Made by a program: the position numbers and the translations under genes. 64,000 nt of DNA, taken from Lachnospiraceae bacterium (GTDB taxonomy: Bacteria; Bacillota; Clostridia; Lachnospirales; Lachnospiraceae). This document shows, one piece after another, positions 1 through 9,946 of this stretch. Below the pieces are notes generated by a model. The model was not told the origin of the DNA and searched no databases. It saw only the letters and a program-made list of their open reading frames with translations. The stretch lies in the NCBI GenBank assembly GCA_022776445.1, contig JALFHZ010000122.1:18334-82333 (forward strand). Direction: 5' to 3'. The first letter of the stretch is position 1. Each line of letters opens with the position of its first letter.

Positions 1-431
1 ATCCGATCTCCCTCCACCCGAATCTCAGCACCGAGCTTTCGCAGCGCTGACAGATGCAGATCGATGGGACGCCGCCCGATGGAACAGCCGCCCGGGTGAT
101 GGCTCACAGCTTCCCCAAGACGCCCGAGCAGCGGTCCGAGCAGCATGACAGAGGAACGCATCCGCCCGGCTTCCGCTTCCGGAATCACTGCAGTATTCAG
201 CCCCTCTGTAGAAATGCGCAGGGTATGTGCATTCCATTCGCATACGCATCCCAGATATTCCAAAATCCCCTTCATACAGTTCACATCCTGTATTCCGGGG
301 ACATTTTTCAGCACAACGGTTCCTCTGTGAAGCAGAGATGCTGCCATGAGAGGCAGCACCGCATTCTTGGAACCCTGTATTCGTATCTCACCTTCCAGAC
401 AATGTAAGCCGCGGATTCGAATCACAGACAA
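1..431 (-). CDS. murA: MurA, UDP-GlcNAc enolpyruvyl transferase (N-terminal part)
   Basis: Transfers enolpyruvate from PEP to UDP-N-acetylglucosamine, the first committed step of peptidoglycan synthesis in the cytoplasm. Only about 143 codons are present; the gene runs off the left edge. Visible family motifs are QGSKNA (residues 19-24), RMRSSVMLLGPLLGR (90-104) and PGGCSIGRRP (113-122), whose Cys116 corresponds to the catalytic cysteine. The start is TTG at 431, chosen because AGGAGG lies 7 nt upstream (439-444); an in-frame GTG at 425 is the alternative. It follows ftsW after 61 nt on the same strand, so it is probably the downstream end of the dcw operon. Firmicutes often have two murA copies; which one this is cannot be told here. 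Confidence 0.93.
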   Translation of the reverse strand, partial: MSVIRIRGLHCLEGEIRIQGSKNAVLPLMAASLLHRGTVVLKNVPGIQDVNCMKGILEYLGCVCEWNAHTLRISTEGLNTAVIPEAEAGRMRSSVMLLGPLLGRLGEAVSHHPGGCSIGRRPIDLHLSALRKLGAEIRVEGDR

Positions 432-492
432 TCGGATACCTCCTGTAATATGCGTCTATATTCCATCCTATGTACTTTGCCCCGAAAAGGTT

Positions 493-1626
493 TTATTTTT
501 CCAGTTTTATCTGGTTCGAAACACTTAAAACCATACCAATCTCCAGCATCAGAAACAATACGGAAGTACCTCCGTAACTGATAAACGGCAGCGTAATACC
601 GGTATTGGGTATCGTATTGGTCACAACTGCAATATTCAGTATCACCTGAATCGCAATATGAGCCATCACACCAACCACCAGAAGCGCTCCGAACAGATCC
701 GGCGCGTTGTTGGCAATCAGCATGAAACGATAGATCATGAACAGAAAAATCAGGATCACGGATACCGCACCAAACAGTCCCAGTTCCTCGCAGATAATCG
801 AGAAAATCATATCATTCTGCGCTTCCGGCACAAATCCCATCTTCTGGATACTTTCCCCAAGTCCTTTGCCTACCAGGCCGCCGGAGCCGATCGCATAAAG
901 TCCCTGAAGCACCTGATAGCCTCCGTCCATAGGGTATGCCTCCGGATCCAGCCACACGTGAATCCGGTTCAGCTGATAGGCTTTCAGAAGCCCGATTCTC
1001 TCCAGCGCAATCGCCAAAGGACCTGCGGTCGCCACGACGCCGAGTCCCAGCACGCCGCACAGATAAAACGGCCATTTCCTCCTGCACGCCACAAACAGCA
1101 TCACAAACGCAATCCCCATAATGATGATGCCGGAACTTAAGTTGTTTGCCGCCACGATTCCCGCAATCGGTGTTGCGAGAACCATCACCGCAATCATGTT
1201 CCTCCAGCTGTTGATCCTGCTTCCCATCTGCACAATCACGGCAGCCAGCATGACAATCAGTGCAATCTTAACAAACTCCGTGGGCTGGAAGCTGAGCGGG
1301 CCGACACCCAGCCACCGCTTCTTGCCGTTCACTTCCTTGCCGATCAGGGATACCGCTATCATCAGCACATACGACAGCAGATAGGCAAATAACGCAAACT
1401 TCGCGTACCAGTGATAGTCCAGCTTCGAAATCACAATCGCCATCGCCAGTCCCGCGGACGAGATCATCAGCTGACGCATCATAAAATAGGAAGCGTTCTG
1501 GTACTTCAGCTGTGCCATGTAGGAACTGGAGCTGTATATCATGACCAGTCCGAACGCCGTCAGGAAAATCACGGAGAACAGCAGGCTGTAATCATAGAAA
1601 CGCCTGGGTTTGTTTTTCTTCGCCAT
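493..1626 (-). CDS. ftsW: FtsW/SpoVE-type lipid II polymerase
   Basis: SEDS-family integral membrane glycosyltransferase, 377 residues, that polymerises lipid II at the division septum (or, for SpoVE relatives, in the spore cortex) together with a class B PBP. About ten hydrophobic segments are visible. Family signatures are the N-terminal GLVMIYSSSS, the PTEFVKIALI segment in the middle and the C-terminal NTGITLPFISYGGTS. It lies 10 nt after murD and upstream of murA on the same strand, the usual place for ftsW/spoVE in the dcw cluster. FtsW and SpoVE are not distinguishable from sequence alone, so the exact role (division or sporulation) is uncertain; RodA is less likely from the location. 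Confidence 0.93.
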   Translation of the reverse strand: MAKKNKPRRFYDYSLLFSVIFLTAFGLVMIYSSSSYMAQLKYQNASYFMMRQLMISSAGLAMAIVISKLDYHWYAKFALFAYLLSYVLMIAVSLIGKEVNGKKRWLGVGPLSFQPTEFVKIALIVMLAAVIVQMGSRINSWRNMIAVMVLATPIAGIVAANNLSSGIIIMGIAFVMLFVACRRKWPFYLCGVLGLGVVATAGPLAIALERIGLLKAYQLNRIHVWLDPEAYPMDGGYQVLQGLYAIGSGGLVGKGLGESIQKMGFVPEAQNDMIFSIICEELGLFGAVSVILIFLFMIYRFMLIANNAPDLFGALLVVGVMAHIAIQVILNIAVVTNTIPNTGITLPFISYGGTSVLFLMLEIGMVLSVSNQIKLEK

Positions 1627-1636
1627 ACACCCGCTC

Positions 1637-2992
1637 CTACAGATTTCTTACACATTCCTTGAAAATCTCACCGCGCTGCTCATAGTTGTCAAACATGCCC
1701 CAGCTTGCGCACGCCGGAGACAGCAGTACATTGTCACCCGGATTGGCATACGCGGCACACACCCGCACCGCTTCCGGCATATCTTCCGCATACATGATCT
1801 CCGTGAAGCCGTGTCTGCGCGCACATTCCGCAATCTTATCCCGCGTCTGTCCGATCAGAACCAGGTGCTTCACCTTGTCACCGAATTCCTCGATCCACTC
1901 GTCATACTCGCTGTGCTTGTCGTAGCCGCCCGCAATCAGTACCGTCGGTCCCGGCATCGCGCGGATCGCCTGAATCGCCGCATCCGGATTGGTTCCCTTG
2001 GAATCGTTATAATAACGGACACCGGAACGCTCCAGCACGAACTCGATCCGGTGCTCCACAGCCTTGAATGCCTTAACCGTTCTGCGGATACAGTCCATCG
2101 GCACATCCATGCGGATCGCAATCGCAATCGCCGCCATCACATTCTCATAATTGTGCTTGCCCAGAAGCTGCAGCTCGTGAACATTCACAACGGTTTCCTT
2201 TTTGCCGTCGTGCGCATAGATGATGTCGTCCCCGTCCAGATACATGCCGTCCTTCAGCTCCTGCGTACTGCTGAAGAAGAATACCTTTACCTTCAGATCT
2301 TCTTTTTCACCGAATTCCCGCAGCACCGGATCATCGTAATTGAGCACCACACAGTCTTCTTCTGTCTGATTGGCTGTAATGCGCTCCTTAATCTCAATAT
2401 AATTCTCCATGGTACCATGACGGTTCAAATGGTCCGGTGTAATATTGAGAATCGCGCTGACATTCGGATGGAAGTCCATGATCGTCTCCAGCTGGAAACT
2501 GGAAACCTCTGCAACGGTAACAGACGCGTCCGTCGTATCCAGCGCCGTCTCCGTATAAGGAATGCCGATATTGCCGACTACAAATACTTCCTCATAATGA
2601 GACTTCATGATCTCACCGGTCAGAGCTGTGGTCGTCGTCTTTCCATTCGTTCCGGTAATCGCCGCCAGTTTTCCCTTCGCCACATGGTAAGCCAGCTGAA
2701 TCTCACCCCAGATCGGAATCTGTGCCTCATCCAGCACAGCAACAAACGGTGCGTTCAGCGGAATACCCGGACTGATGATGGAAAGCTCCACCCCCAACAG
2801 ATCGGTGCGGGACAGCTCTCCCAGCACAACCGTGAGCTTCGCATCCTCGTCAAATTTCTCCTTTATCTTCTCCGGATCCAGGTCTGCATTGCTGTCATAG
2901 AGGACAATCTCTCCTCCCATCTTCAAGAGAAGCTTTGCCGCAGCAATACCGCTCTTTCCGGAACCTGCCACTAAAACCTTCTGACTGCTCAT
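1637..2992 (-). CDS. murD: MurD, UDP-MurNAc-L-Ala--D-Glu ligase
   Basis: Adds D-glutamate to UDP-MurNAc-L-alanine with ATP, cytoplasmic peptidoglycan precursor synthesis. 451 residues, the normal length. The N-terminal Rossmann domain begins VLVAGSGKSGIAAAKLL; the ATP P-loop TGTNGKTTTT is at residues 113-122; the central ligase motif NITPDHLNRHG and the C-terminal NDSKGTNPDA, characteristic of MurD, are also present. It lies 16 nt downstream of mraY and 10 nt upstream of ftsW, so it is co-transcribed with both. Nothing unusual is visible. Confidence 0.97.
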   Translation of the reverse strand: MSSQKVLVAGSGKSGIAAAKLLLKMGGEIVLYDSNADLDPEKIKEKFDEDAKLTVVLGELSRTDLLGVELSIISPGIPLNAPFVAVLDEAQIPIWGEIQLAYHVAKGKLAAITGTNGKTTTTALTGEIMKSHYEEVFVVGNIGIPYTETALDTTDASVTVAEVSSFQLETIMDFHPNVSAILNITPDHLNRHGTMENYIEIKERITANQTEEDCVVLNYDDPVLREFGEKEDLKVKVFFFSSTQELKDGMYLDGDDIIYAHDGKKETVVNVHELQLLGKHNYENVMAAIAIAIRMDVPMDCIRRTVKAFKAVEHRIEFVLERSGVRYYNDSKGTNPDAAIQAIRAMPGPTVLIAGGYDKHSEYDEWIEEFGDKVKHLVLIGQTRDKIAECARRHGFTEIMYAEDMPEAVRVCAAYANPGDNVLLSPACASWGMFDNYEQRGEIFKECVRNL

Positions 2993-3008
2993 GTCTTCTT
3001 CCTCCTAA

Positions 3009-3977
3009 CTATAATCCCAGGTAAGCCAGCAGGCAGAGAATCGCGGTTGTAATCGAAAATACGGCCACAACCCTGGTCTCAGACCAGCCGCACAGCTCGA
3101 AATGATGATGAATCGGTGCCATTTTGAAAATCCGTTTTCCGCCGGTTGCCTTGAAATAGGACACCTGCATGATCACGGACAGAACCTCCACAAGATAAAT
3201 CAGGCCGATAATCGGAATAAAGAACGGCATCTGCATCATAAACGCACTGGATGCCACGAATCCGCCCAGAGCCAGCGAACCGGTATCTCCCATGAAAACC
3301 TTCGCCGGATATACATTGAACAGCAGAAAGCCCAGAAGGCTTCCCACCACCGCTCCGGTGATCGGGCTGATGCCGCTGTTCTCACCGATCGCCACGATCG
3401 TCATAAACGTAGCCACCAGAATCGTCACACTGGTGCACAGACCGTCAAGTCCGTCGGTAAAGTTCACACCGTTATCTGTGCCCAGAATTACAAAAAATAC
3501 AAACGGAACAAACAAAATCCCCAGATTCAGATAATATCCGTTCTCAAAACCGCCGGTATACGGGATCAGTGCCGTGCACCCCACCTCGCCGGACCGGATC
3601 AGATAAAATGCAAAGATACCTGTAATCACAATCTGTCCCAGCAGCTTCTGCTTCGGATTCAGTCCTTCAGAACGCTTCATCACAATCTTGATATAATCAT
3701 CCAGGAACCCGATAATGCCAAATCCCACTGTCACAAACAACACCGGGATGATCCTGGGATAATCGCGGATATAAAATAAAGAAGTGATGATGATGCTGGT
3801 CAGTATCATCAGACCGCCCATCGTCGGGGTTCCCTGTTTCTTCAAATGCGCCTGCGGACCATCATCCCGCACCTGCTGTCCGAATTTCAGCTTATGCAGA
3901 AACGGAATCACGATCGGGCAGAGGATCGCGCTGATGGCAAAGGCAATGATAATCGCCAGTATAGTCTCATTAATCAT
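3009..3977 (-). CDS. mraY: MraY, phospho-MurNAc-pentapeptide transferase
   Basis: Transfers phospho-MurNAc-pentapeptide from UDP to undecaprenyl phosphate, making lipid I at the inner face of the membrane. 322 residues with about ten membrane segments. Magnesium and catalytic signatures are visible: FLDDYIK (91-97), NFTDGLDGL (172-180) and the histidine loop APIHHHFE near residue 285. PTMGGL near residue 51 is also typical of the family. It sits between the second penicillin-binding protein and murD. murE and murF, which often flank mraY, are not in this stretch. Confidence 0.97.
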   Translation of the reverse strand: MINETILAIIIAFAISAILCPIVIPFLHKLKFGQQVRDDGPQAHLKKQGTPTMGGLMILTSIIITSLFYIRDYPRIIPVLFVTVGFGIIGFLDDYIKIVMKRSEGLNPKQKLLGQIVITGIFAFYLIRSGEVGCTALIPYTGGFENGYYLNLGILFVPFVFFVILGTDNGVNFTDGLDGLCTSVTILVATFMTIVAIGENSGISPITGAVVGSLLGFLLFNVYPAKVFMGDTGSLALGGFVASSAFMMQMPFFIPIIGLIYLVEVLSVIMQVSYFKATGGKRIFKMAPIHHHFELCGWSETRVVAVFSITTAILCLLAYLGL

Positions 3978-4057
3978 GACAAACTCCTATATGTTATGTA
4001 TTGCCGCATACTCCGGCATTCAATAGTATACGTCTTTTTAAGGGAATAATCAAGCCT

Positions 4058-5788
4058 TCACTCCGCGCTTTGTTCAATCCCGAGGTATGGCAGAATGTTT
4101 TTAAAAATATCCGCAATCACCGGAGCGGCAATGGTTCCTCCATAATAAACGCCCTGCGGCTCATCGATCGTAATCAGCGCGATCACCTGCGGATCGTCCG
4201 CCGGAGCAAAACCCAAAAAGGACGAAATATATCGTTTCAGACTGCGAGGCAGTTTCTCCGAAGTCGCCGTTTTTCCGCCGATCCGGTATCCGGGCAGCGC
4301 CGCTTTCTTCCCGCCGCCCTCAGCCACCACCTGTTCCAGAATGTAGCGCATGGTGGCACTCGTTTCCTCCGACACGATCCGCTTTTTCACCGGATACGAA
4401 AACCGGTGCACCGCGGTTTTGTCCGCGTTCATCACCTTCACGCCAAAATGAGGAATAATCCGATATCCGCCATTGACGATGGACGCTGCCGTTGTGATCA
4501 GCTGAATCGGCGTGATCTGAAAAGACTGGCCAAAGGAAACCGTAGCCAGTTCCACCAGCCCCATGTTTTCTTTTTTATGCATGATCGTTCCCGCCTCTCC
4601 CGGCAGATCAATCCCGGTTTTCTCCTTCAGTCCGAACTGTTCAAAATACCGGTAATACGCATCAATCCCCAGACGCTGCCCCACATCAATAAAGACCGGG
4701 TTGCAGGAATTCATCGTTCCCTGCAGGAATGTTTCCGCACCGTGTCCTCCCACCTTATGGCACCGGATTTTGCGGTCCTCCACAATGCGGAAACCGGGAC
4801 AGGAAAACCGGTCCTCCAGCCCGACCACACCGGCCTCCAGCCCTGCTGCTGCTGTAATAATCTTAAACGTGGATCCCGGTTCATAGGTGTCGTTGATGCT
4901 GGGATTGCGCCACATCTGATTCAAAAGTTCCTGCCGCTGCGAAGCCGTGGTACCTGCAGGTTCCTCCACATTCAGCGTAAACGGATCGTTCAGGTTGAAC
5001 TCCGGAACATTGGCCATTGCCATGATTTCCCCGTTTTTCGGATTCATGACAATCACCGACACACGTTTTGCTCCTTTCCGCTCCATGGTCTCCAGTGCCG
5101 CCTGCTCCACATACTGCTGAATGTTCACATCCAGACTGATCTGCAGGTCATTGCCCGGAACCGGTTCAATCCGGTCCTCAAAGGTATTGCCGATCTCCAC
5201 ACCTGCCGCGTCGGTCATGGTCAGAATCTTTCCGTTCATCCCTTTCAGATAAGATTCATACTTCACCTCAAGGCCAACGATCCCCTGATTGTCTCCTCCG
5301 GTGAAGCCCAGCACCCGGGACGCCAGTGAATCATACGGGTAATATCGTTTATAATCATCATCCACCTTCACACCGGCCAGATGATATCCGCGGATCCTGT
5401 CCCCGATTTCTTTGTCCACATTCGTACGGATAATCTCACGGGAACTGCGCTTTTCCACCTTTTTCCGGACTGCCGCCTCCTCCATCGAAAGTTCCCTGCA
5501 CAGAGTCTCAATTACCTCTTCCCGGTCCCGGACCTGATTGTAGATCACAGACACCGTACATACCGTCCGGTTGGTGGCAATCACGGTACCTCTGGCATCC
5601 AGGATCCGGCCTCTGGCTGCTTTGATCGTACGTTCCCTCTCATGCAGATCCTCCGCCATCTGGCTGTAATGCTCTGACCGGTACAGCATCAAATAAACAA
5701 GCCGCCCCATTAATCCTGCCACGCAGATGCAAAGCAGAAAAAACAGGACGGCTATCCTCTCTCTGTGATGGGTCTGATTGGAACTCAT
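4058..5788 (-). CDS. class B penicillin-binding protein, SpoVD/FtsI-like (second of pair)
   Basis: Membrane-anchored D,D-transpeptidase that cross-links peptidoglycan outside the membrane. About 576 residues: one N-terminal membrane segment, a PBP dimer domain and a transpeptidase domain. Active-site motifs are STFK (S near residue 304), SCN near 363 and, in place of the usual KTG, KTA (GGKTATSEK, near 506). No PASTA domain follows. The ATG at 5788 is preferred over an upstream TTG at 5803 because GGAG lies 6 nt before it. It lies 52 nt downstream of another class B PBP. One of the pair is expected to serve division and the other sporulation (SpoVD role); which is which is inference only. Confidence 0.9.
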   Translation of the reverse strand: MSSNQTHHRERIAVLFFLLCICVAGLMGRLVYLMLYRSEHYSQMAEDLHERERTIKAARGRILDARGTVIATNRTVCTVSVIYNQVRDREEVIETLCRELSMEEAAVRKKVEKRSSREIIRTNVDKEIGDRIRGYHLAGVKVDDDYKRYYPYDSLASRVLGFTGGDNQGIVGLEVKYESYLKGMNGKILTMTDAAGVEIGNTFEDRIEPVPGNDLQISLDVNIQQYVEQAALETMERKGAKRVSVIVMNPKNGEIMAMANVPEFNLNDPFTLNVEEPAGTTASQRQELLNQMWRNPSINDTYEPGSTFKIITAAAGLEAGVVGLEDRFSCPGFRIVEDRKIRCHKVGGHGAETFLQGTMNSCNPVFIDVGQRLGIDAYYRYFEQFGLKEKTGIDLPGEAGTIMHKKENMGLVELATVSFGQSFQITPIQLITTAASIVNGGYRIIPHFGVKVMNADKTAVHRFSYPVKKRIVSEETSATMRYILEQVVAEGGGKKAALPGYRIGGKTATSEKLPRSLKRYISSFLGFAPADDPQVIALITIDEPQGVYYGGTIAAPVIADIFKNILPYLGIEQSAE

Positions 5789-5839
5789 AACCGGCTCCTG
5801 CAACGCTCATTGTTATACTTATATGAGCTGGCCCATATT

Positions 5840-8056
5840 TTAGAACCCGGGCTCCGACTCGCCGCTTTCCAGAATATCCGCAGCCGGATAATCCGGATCA
5901 ACGCTCACGGTTTCCCCGGACAGTTCATCATCCACTCCGCTGTCATCTCCCGGATCCTCAATATACTCATCGGTCTCATAGACCTTCGGCTCCTCAGCCG
6001 CGGCAGTCTCTCCGGATGTCGTTCCGGTCAGATCGGTGATTCCCTCCTGCTCCGGAAGCTGTCCGGAAAGCTCTTCCTGCGGATCCGCATAATCCACCGT
6101 CGGGAACACATTCAGGTACGGCAGGATATCCCCCATGATCTGAGCAAACACTCTGCTGGCATAGGAGCTGTGCGGCTGATCCTCCACATGCGGTGTATCA
6201 ATCGTCACATACACCAGCACCTGCGGATCATTGGCCGGCGCGAATCCGCAGAAGGATACCAGATAATTCTTGGCAGAACGCGGAAGCTTCTCCGCCGTTC
6301 CGGTCTTTCCCGCGATTTCATACCCTTCTACTGCTGCCGCCTTACCGGTTCCCTCTTCCACCGTCCGAAACAGCGCCGTCTTAATCAGACTGCTGGTTGA
6401 CTCCGACACAGTCTCCCGCACAAGTCTTGGCGACACTTTCTTCACCACAGCTCCCTGCTCATTCAGGATCTGCTTCACCACATGCGGCTCATAATAGGAA
6501 CCTCCATTGATTACCGAACAGTAAGCCGCCGCCATCTGCACCATCGTACAGTTGAAGTTCTGGCCGAAGGAGTTGGTCGCAAGACTGGCCGAACGCATGT
6601 TGTCCGCTTCATATATCAGTCCTTTGGCATCTGCCTCTCCCGGAAGATCAATGCCGGTCTTCGCGCCGAAGCCAAACAGCTTCTGATACCGGGAAAACCG
6701 TTCCGCACCGGTTTTGGCAGCAATCTGCATCATGGCATCATTGCAGGACACCATCAATGATTCCTGCACATCGATCAGCCCATGACCGCCCTTTACATAT
6801 CCGGTACATTTGATCTTGTGACCGCCAACCTCCTGATATCCGTCGCAGTAAAACGTATCATTGGGACCGATCACGCCTTCCTCCAGCGCTGCTGCTACCG
6901 TAAAGATCTTGGAAGGAGAACCAGGCTCATAGGTATCGCTGATGCAGTAGTTTCTCCAGATCTGATTCCAGGCCACCTGCTGTCCATAGGAACGGATCTC
7001 GTCCTCCGTAAACCGCTCCGGTACCTGTTCTATCGTGATCACCGACTGATCCGTCTTTTTATGCTGGCGGTTATAAGCGTTCATCGCTTCCTTCAGACCA
7101 AACTGATAAATCTCTTCATCCGTAAAATATCCGCCGATCTGTTTGGGATTGTTCAGATCAAACATGTGGTTATTGGCCATGGCAAGGATTTCCCCATTGT
7201 TCGGATTCATGACGACCACGCCCACGCGGTCGGAACCGGTTTCCTGCATCCACTGATTGATCCGCTTCTCCACTACATTCTGAATGTTCACATCGATCGT
7301 GGAAACAATGGTATTTCCGTTCAGCGGAGACTTGATGACACGCTCCAGATTGGAATCGTCATTCAGATAGCCGTATTCTCTTCCGTTGGTGCCGATCAGC
7401 TCCTCATTGTAGGATTGCTCGATACCGCCGTTGCCGCTTCCGCCGTCACTGGTCGCAAATCCGATCACATTGCAGGCGAGCGAATCATAGGGATAAATCC
7501 GCTTATACTCTTCTTCAAACCATACGCCCCTCACCCGGGCCTTGGAGTCATTCTTCTGATTGGCCTTATTGGTTTCCTTCTGCAGGGTTTCGAACGCATT
7601 TTTCTCATCCAGGCTCAGCTGCCGCTTATAACGGACATACGCCGACTCCGGATTGCCTGTGATCAGCGTGCGAAGTTCACCGGCATCATATCCGAAGGTG
7701 CTGACCAGCGCCGAAACGGTCGCTTCCAGAAAATTATTTTCGTCCGACATAATCTGCTTCGGGTCAATAATCAGATTATAAACTTTTTCCGTAATCGCCA
7801 GATAGGTTCCGTTCCGGTCCACAATATCGCCACGCCGGTACGGAATCACACGGCTGTCATATTCCTGCTGGGACAGCACGATCTGATTGTAGCTGTCCTT
7901 GTTCTCCTTCACAATACTGTACAATACATAGATTAATGCAAATAAAGCCAGCGTAATCACGATAACCGTAATCGCCAGCTTTTCCTGCATATATACTAAA
8001 AACGTACGTTTTCTGTCGGAGTTTGCATTTGGATTAGTGTTTTGGGATGTCCTCAT
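5840..8056 (-). CDS. class B penicillin-binding protein, FtsI/PBP2B-like (first of pair)
   Basis: Septal-type peptidoglycan transpeptidase, 738 residues, with a short cytoplasmic N-terminus, a membrane segment at about 27-48, a dimerisation domain and a transpeptidase domain. Motifs: SPSK (S near residue 380; proline at the second place is unusual), SCN near 435 and KTGTAEK near 583. The last hundred residues form an acidic low-complexity tail rich in Asp, Glu, Ser and Gly; there are no PASTA domains. The ATG at 8056 overlaps the end of the ftsL-like gene by 23 nt, suggesting translational coupling. The FtsL-PBP order makes the divisome role most likely for this copy. Confidence 0.92.
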   Translation of the reverse strand: MRTSQNTNPNANSDRKRTFLVYMQEKLAITVIVITLALFALIYVLYSIVKENKDSYNQIVLSQQEYDSRVIPYRRGDIVDRNGTYLAITEKVYNLIIDPKQIMSDENNFLEATVSALVSTFGYDAGELRTLITGNPESAYVRYKRQLSLDEKNAFETLQKETNKANQKNDSKARVRGVWFEEEYKRIYPYDSLACNVIGFATSDGGSGNGGIEQSYNEELIGTNGREYGYLNDDSNLERVIKSPLNGNTIVSTIDVNIQNVVEKRINQWMQETGSDRVGVVVMNPNNGEILAMANNHMFDLNNPKQIGGYFTDEEIYQFGLKEAMNAYNRQHKKTDQSVITIEQVPERFTEDEIRSYGQQVAWNQIWRNYCISDTYEPGSPSKIFTVAAALEEGVIGPNDTFYCDGYQEVGGHKIKCTGYVKGGHGLIDVQESLMVSCNDAMMQIAAKTGAERFSRYQKLFGFGAKTGIDLPGEADAKGLIYEADNMRSASLATNSFGQNFNCTMVQMAAAYCSVINGGSYYEPHVVKQILNEQGAVVKKVSPRLVRETVSESTSSLIKTALFRTVEEGTGKAAAVEGYEIAGKTGTAEKLPRSAKNYLVSFCGFAPANDPQVLVYVTIDTPHVEDQPHSSYASRVFAQIMGDILPYLNVFPTVDYADPQEELSGQLPEQEGITDLTGTTSGETAAAEEPKVYETDEYIEDPGDDSGVDDELSGETVSVDPDYPAADILESGESEPGF

Positions 8057-8513
8057 ACTGTCTCACATACTCGCTTTCTGTTTTGTCATACAGAAGTACC
8101 TGATTTCGGTTTGCGTAAACCATGCCCAATTCCTCAGTTGCAACCTTATACACGTGATCCAGATCAATATCCGTATGAATCGCAGTCTGCAGTGCGTCAT
8201 TCTCAGACTTCAGCTGCTCCAGTTCTTTCTCCAGAAGCTCAATATGATGAATCCTGGATGCCATCGTCGACTGCACATGCAGATAGCTCACACAAATACT
8301 CAGGGCACAGATGGCCGCCAGTGTAAGCATAATCACATAAGGCAGATCCATATAGAGTGCCTTTTCCTGGTTCCGTCTCACGGCCCGGTTCACAGCCATA
8401 CGGCGTGCCGCGTCGCGCTGCGGTTCCTGCATCTCCCGTCTCAGTTCTTCTGCCCGTACGGTACTGCCTGATACATAAGTTCCATATACCGGTCTTCTAT
8501 TCCTTGCAGCCAT
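8034..8513 (-). CDS. ftsL: FtsL-like septum protein
   Basis: Small bitopic division protein, 159 residues, that would pair with FtsB/DivIC and FtsQ/DivIB and recruit the FtsW-PBP complex. Visible features are a basic cytoplasmic N-terminus (about 1-56), one membrane segment (57-78) and a predicted coiled coil from about 84 to 115 (MHxIELLEKELEQLKSE type heptads), then an ELGMVYANRNQ-like region that resembles the end of FtsL/FtsB proteins. FtsL diverges quickly, so the name rests on position (between rsmH and the septal PBP) and architecture. The start at 8513 has AGGAGG upstream. Confidence 0.8.
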   Translation of the reverse strand: MAARNRRPVYGTYVSGSTVRAEELRREMQEPQRDAARRMAVNRAVRRNQEKALYMDLPYVIMLTLAAICALSICVSYLHVQSTMASRIHHIELLEKELEQLKSENDALQTAIHTDIDLDHVYKVATEELGMVYANRNQVLLYDKTESEYVRQYEDIPKH

Positions 8514-8563
8514 ACCCTATCCTCCCATTCCTTCGGTCCGCCTTCCAAACTTCCGGCATACCT

Positions 8564-9499
8564 TTATTTTCTCTCAAAGACCCGAAGCTTGGAACTCTTC
8601 GAGCGCTTGTTATTCTCAATCTCTTCCTCTGTCGGTACAATCGGCTTGCGGGTCACCACAATTCCCTTGCTCTTTTTCCCGCACATGCACACCGGAAATC
8701 CCGGCGGACAGATGCACGGGTTCTCATTGTCCCGGAAACGTGTCTTGACGATCCGGTCTTCCAGCGAATGGAACGTAATGATGCTCAGCCTTCCTCCCGG
8801 ATTCAGAAGATCAATCATCGTATCAATGGAGCGGTTCAGCACATCCAGCTCATGATTCAGCTCAATCCGAAGTGCCTGAAACGTGCGCTTCGCCGGATGC
8901 CCTCCCGTAGCCCGTACTTTCATCGGAATCGCCGCCTTGATCACTTCGATCAGCTCTCCGGTCGTCTCAAACGGCTTCTCCGCTCTGGCCCGTACAATAT
9001 GCTTGGCAATATTCTTCGCAAATCGGTCTTCCCCATAATCCCGAATGATGCGGTAGAGCTCAGACTCACTGTACGTATTGACAATATCGGCTGCCGTCTG
9101 CGTATTTCTCTGATCCATCCGCATGTCCAGCGGCGCGTCCTCCCGATAGGTAAATCCGCGCTCCACAGTATCCAGCTGATAGGAAGATACTCCCAGATCC
9201 AGATAGATGCCGTCCACCTTGCGGATCCCAAGATCCGAAAGCACGGCTGCGATATTCTCATAGTTGCTTCGCACAATCGTAACTTTATTCCGAAATACCT
9301 TCAGCCGTTCCGATGCGGCCTGTATCGCATCCGCATCCTGATCGATCCCGATCAGACGGCCTTCGTCACTCAGGCGGCTGCACACCTCATAGGCATGTCC
9401 ACCTCCGCCCAGTGTTCCGTCCACGTAGATTCCGTCCGGCCGAATCGCCAGGGAATCCACAGTTTCTTCCAATAAAACAGATTTGTGTTCAAATGTCAT
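8564..9499 (-). CDS. rsmH: RsmH, 16S rRNA m4C1402 methyltransferase
   Basis: SAM-dependent enzyme that N4-methylates C1402 of 16S rRNA. 311 residues, full length. The SAM motif [12 protein letters not shown] is at residues 25-36; [29 protein letters not shown] and [12 protein letters not shown] are conserved family blocks. The ATG overlaps the mraZ stop as ATGA, so translation is coupled to mraZ. Long known as MraW. No irregularity seen. Confidence 0.97.
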   Translation of the reverse strand: MTFEHKSVLLEETVDSLAIRPDGIYVDGTLGGGGHAYEVCSRLSDEGRLIGIDQDADAIQAASERLKVFRNKVTIVRSNYENIAAVLSDLGIRKVDGIYLDLGVSSYQLDTVERGFTYREDAPLDMRMDQRNTQTAADIVNTYSESELYRIIRDYGEDRFAKNIAKHIVRARAEKPFETTGELIEVIKAAIPMKVRATGGHPAKRTFQALRIELNHELDVLNRSIDTMIDLLNPGGRLSIITFHSLEDRIVKTRFRDNENPCICPPGFPVCMCGKKSKGIVVTRKPIVPTEEEIENNKRSKSSKLRVFERK

Positions 9500-9921
9500 A
9501 TTCCAAGACCTTCCATGTTCTCTGCAATTTCTTCCATGTCATCGTAGGTATTGGACTGGTTCCAGATCTCACGGCTCCAGATCTCAATCCGGCTCCCGAC
9601 TCCCACCAGCACCGCGTCCTTGTCAATCCTGGCAAAGTCACGCAGAACTGCAGGCAGAAGGATCCTCCCCTGCTTGTCTACTTCACAGGTGGTAGCACCC
9701 GCCAGAAAAAAACGGGCAAATTTACGAGCGTTGGCATTGGTCAGTGGTAAGGCATGCAGCTTTTCTTCCAGGGCTTTCCATTCGGTGTTGTCATAGACGA
9801 ACAGGCATCCATCCAGTCCCTTGGTCACAACGAACTCTTCCCCAAGCTGTTCCCTGAACCTGGAAGGAACGATGAGCCTGCCCTTCGCATCTACTGTATG
9901 ATTATATTCACCCATGAACAT
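9496..9921 (-). CDS. mraZ: MraZ, dcw operon transcriptional repressor
   Basis: DNA-binding protein with two AbrB-like SpoVT domains that forms ring oligomers and represses its own dcw operon. About 141 residues. Both copies of the family motif are present: [20 protein letters not shown]-type at the N-terminus and [16 protein letters not shown] in the second half. The ATG at 9921 is chosen because AGGTG lies 6 nt upstream; a GTG at 9930 would overlap that site, and an ATG at 9915 is also possible. Five AAGTGG-type repeats lie immediately upstream, matching known MraZ operators. Confidence 0.95.
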   Translation of the reverse strand: MFMGEYNHTVDAKGRLIVPSRFREQLGEEFVVTKGLDGCLFVYDNTEWKALEEKLHALPLTNANARKFARFFLAGATTCEVDKQGRILLPAVLRDFARIDKDAVLVGVGSRIEIWSREIWNQSNTYDDMEEIAENMEGLGI

Positions 9922-9946
9922 AAAAATCACCTGTTACCCTATTAAG

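Noticed and set aside
1610-2974. Long open frame opposite murD, and similar long frames opposite pbp, rsmH, pyk, prfC and coaBC
   Set aside because: They are antisense to clearly conserved genes, have His/Arg/Ile-rich compositions and no family motifs or ribosome sites.
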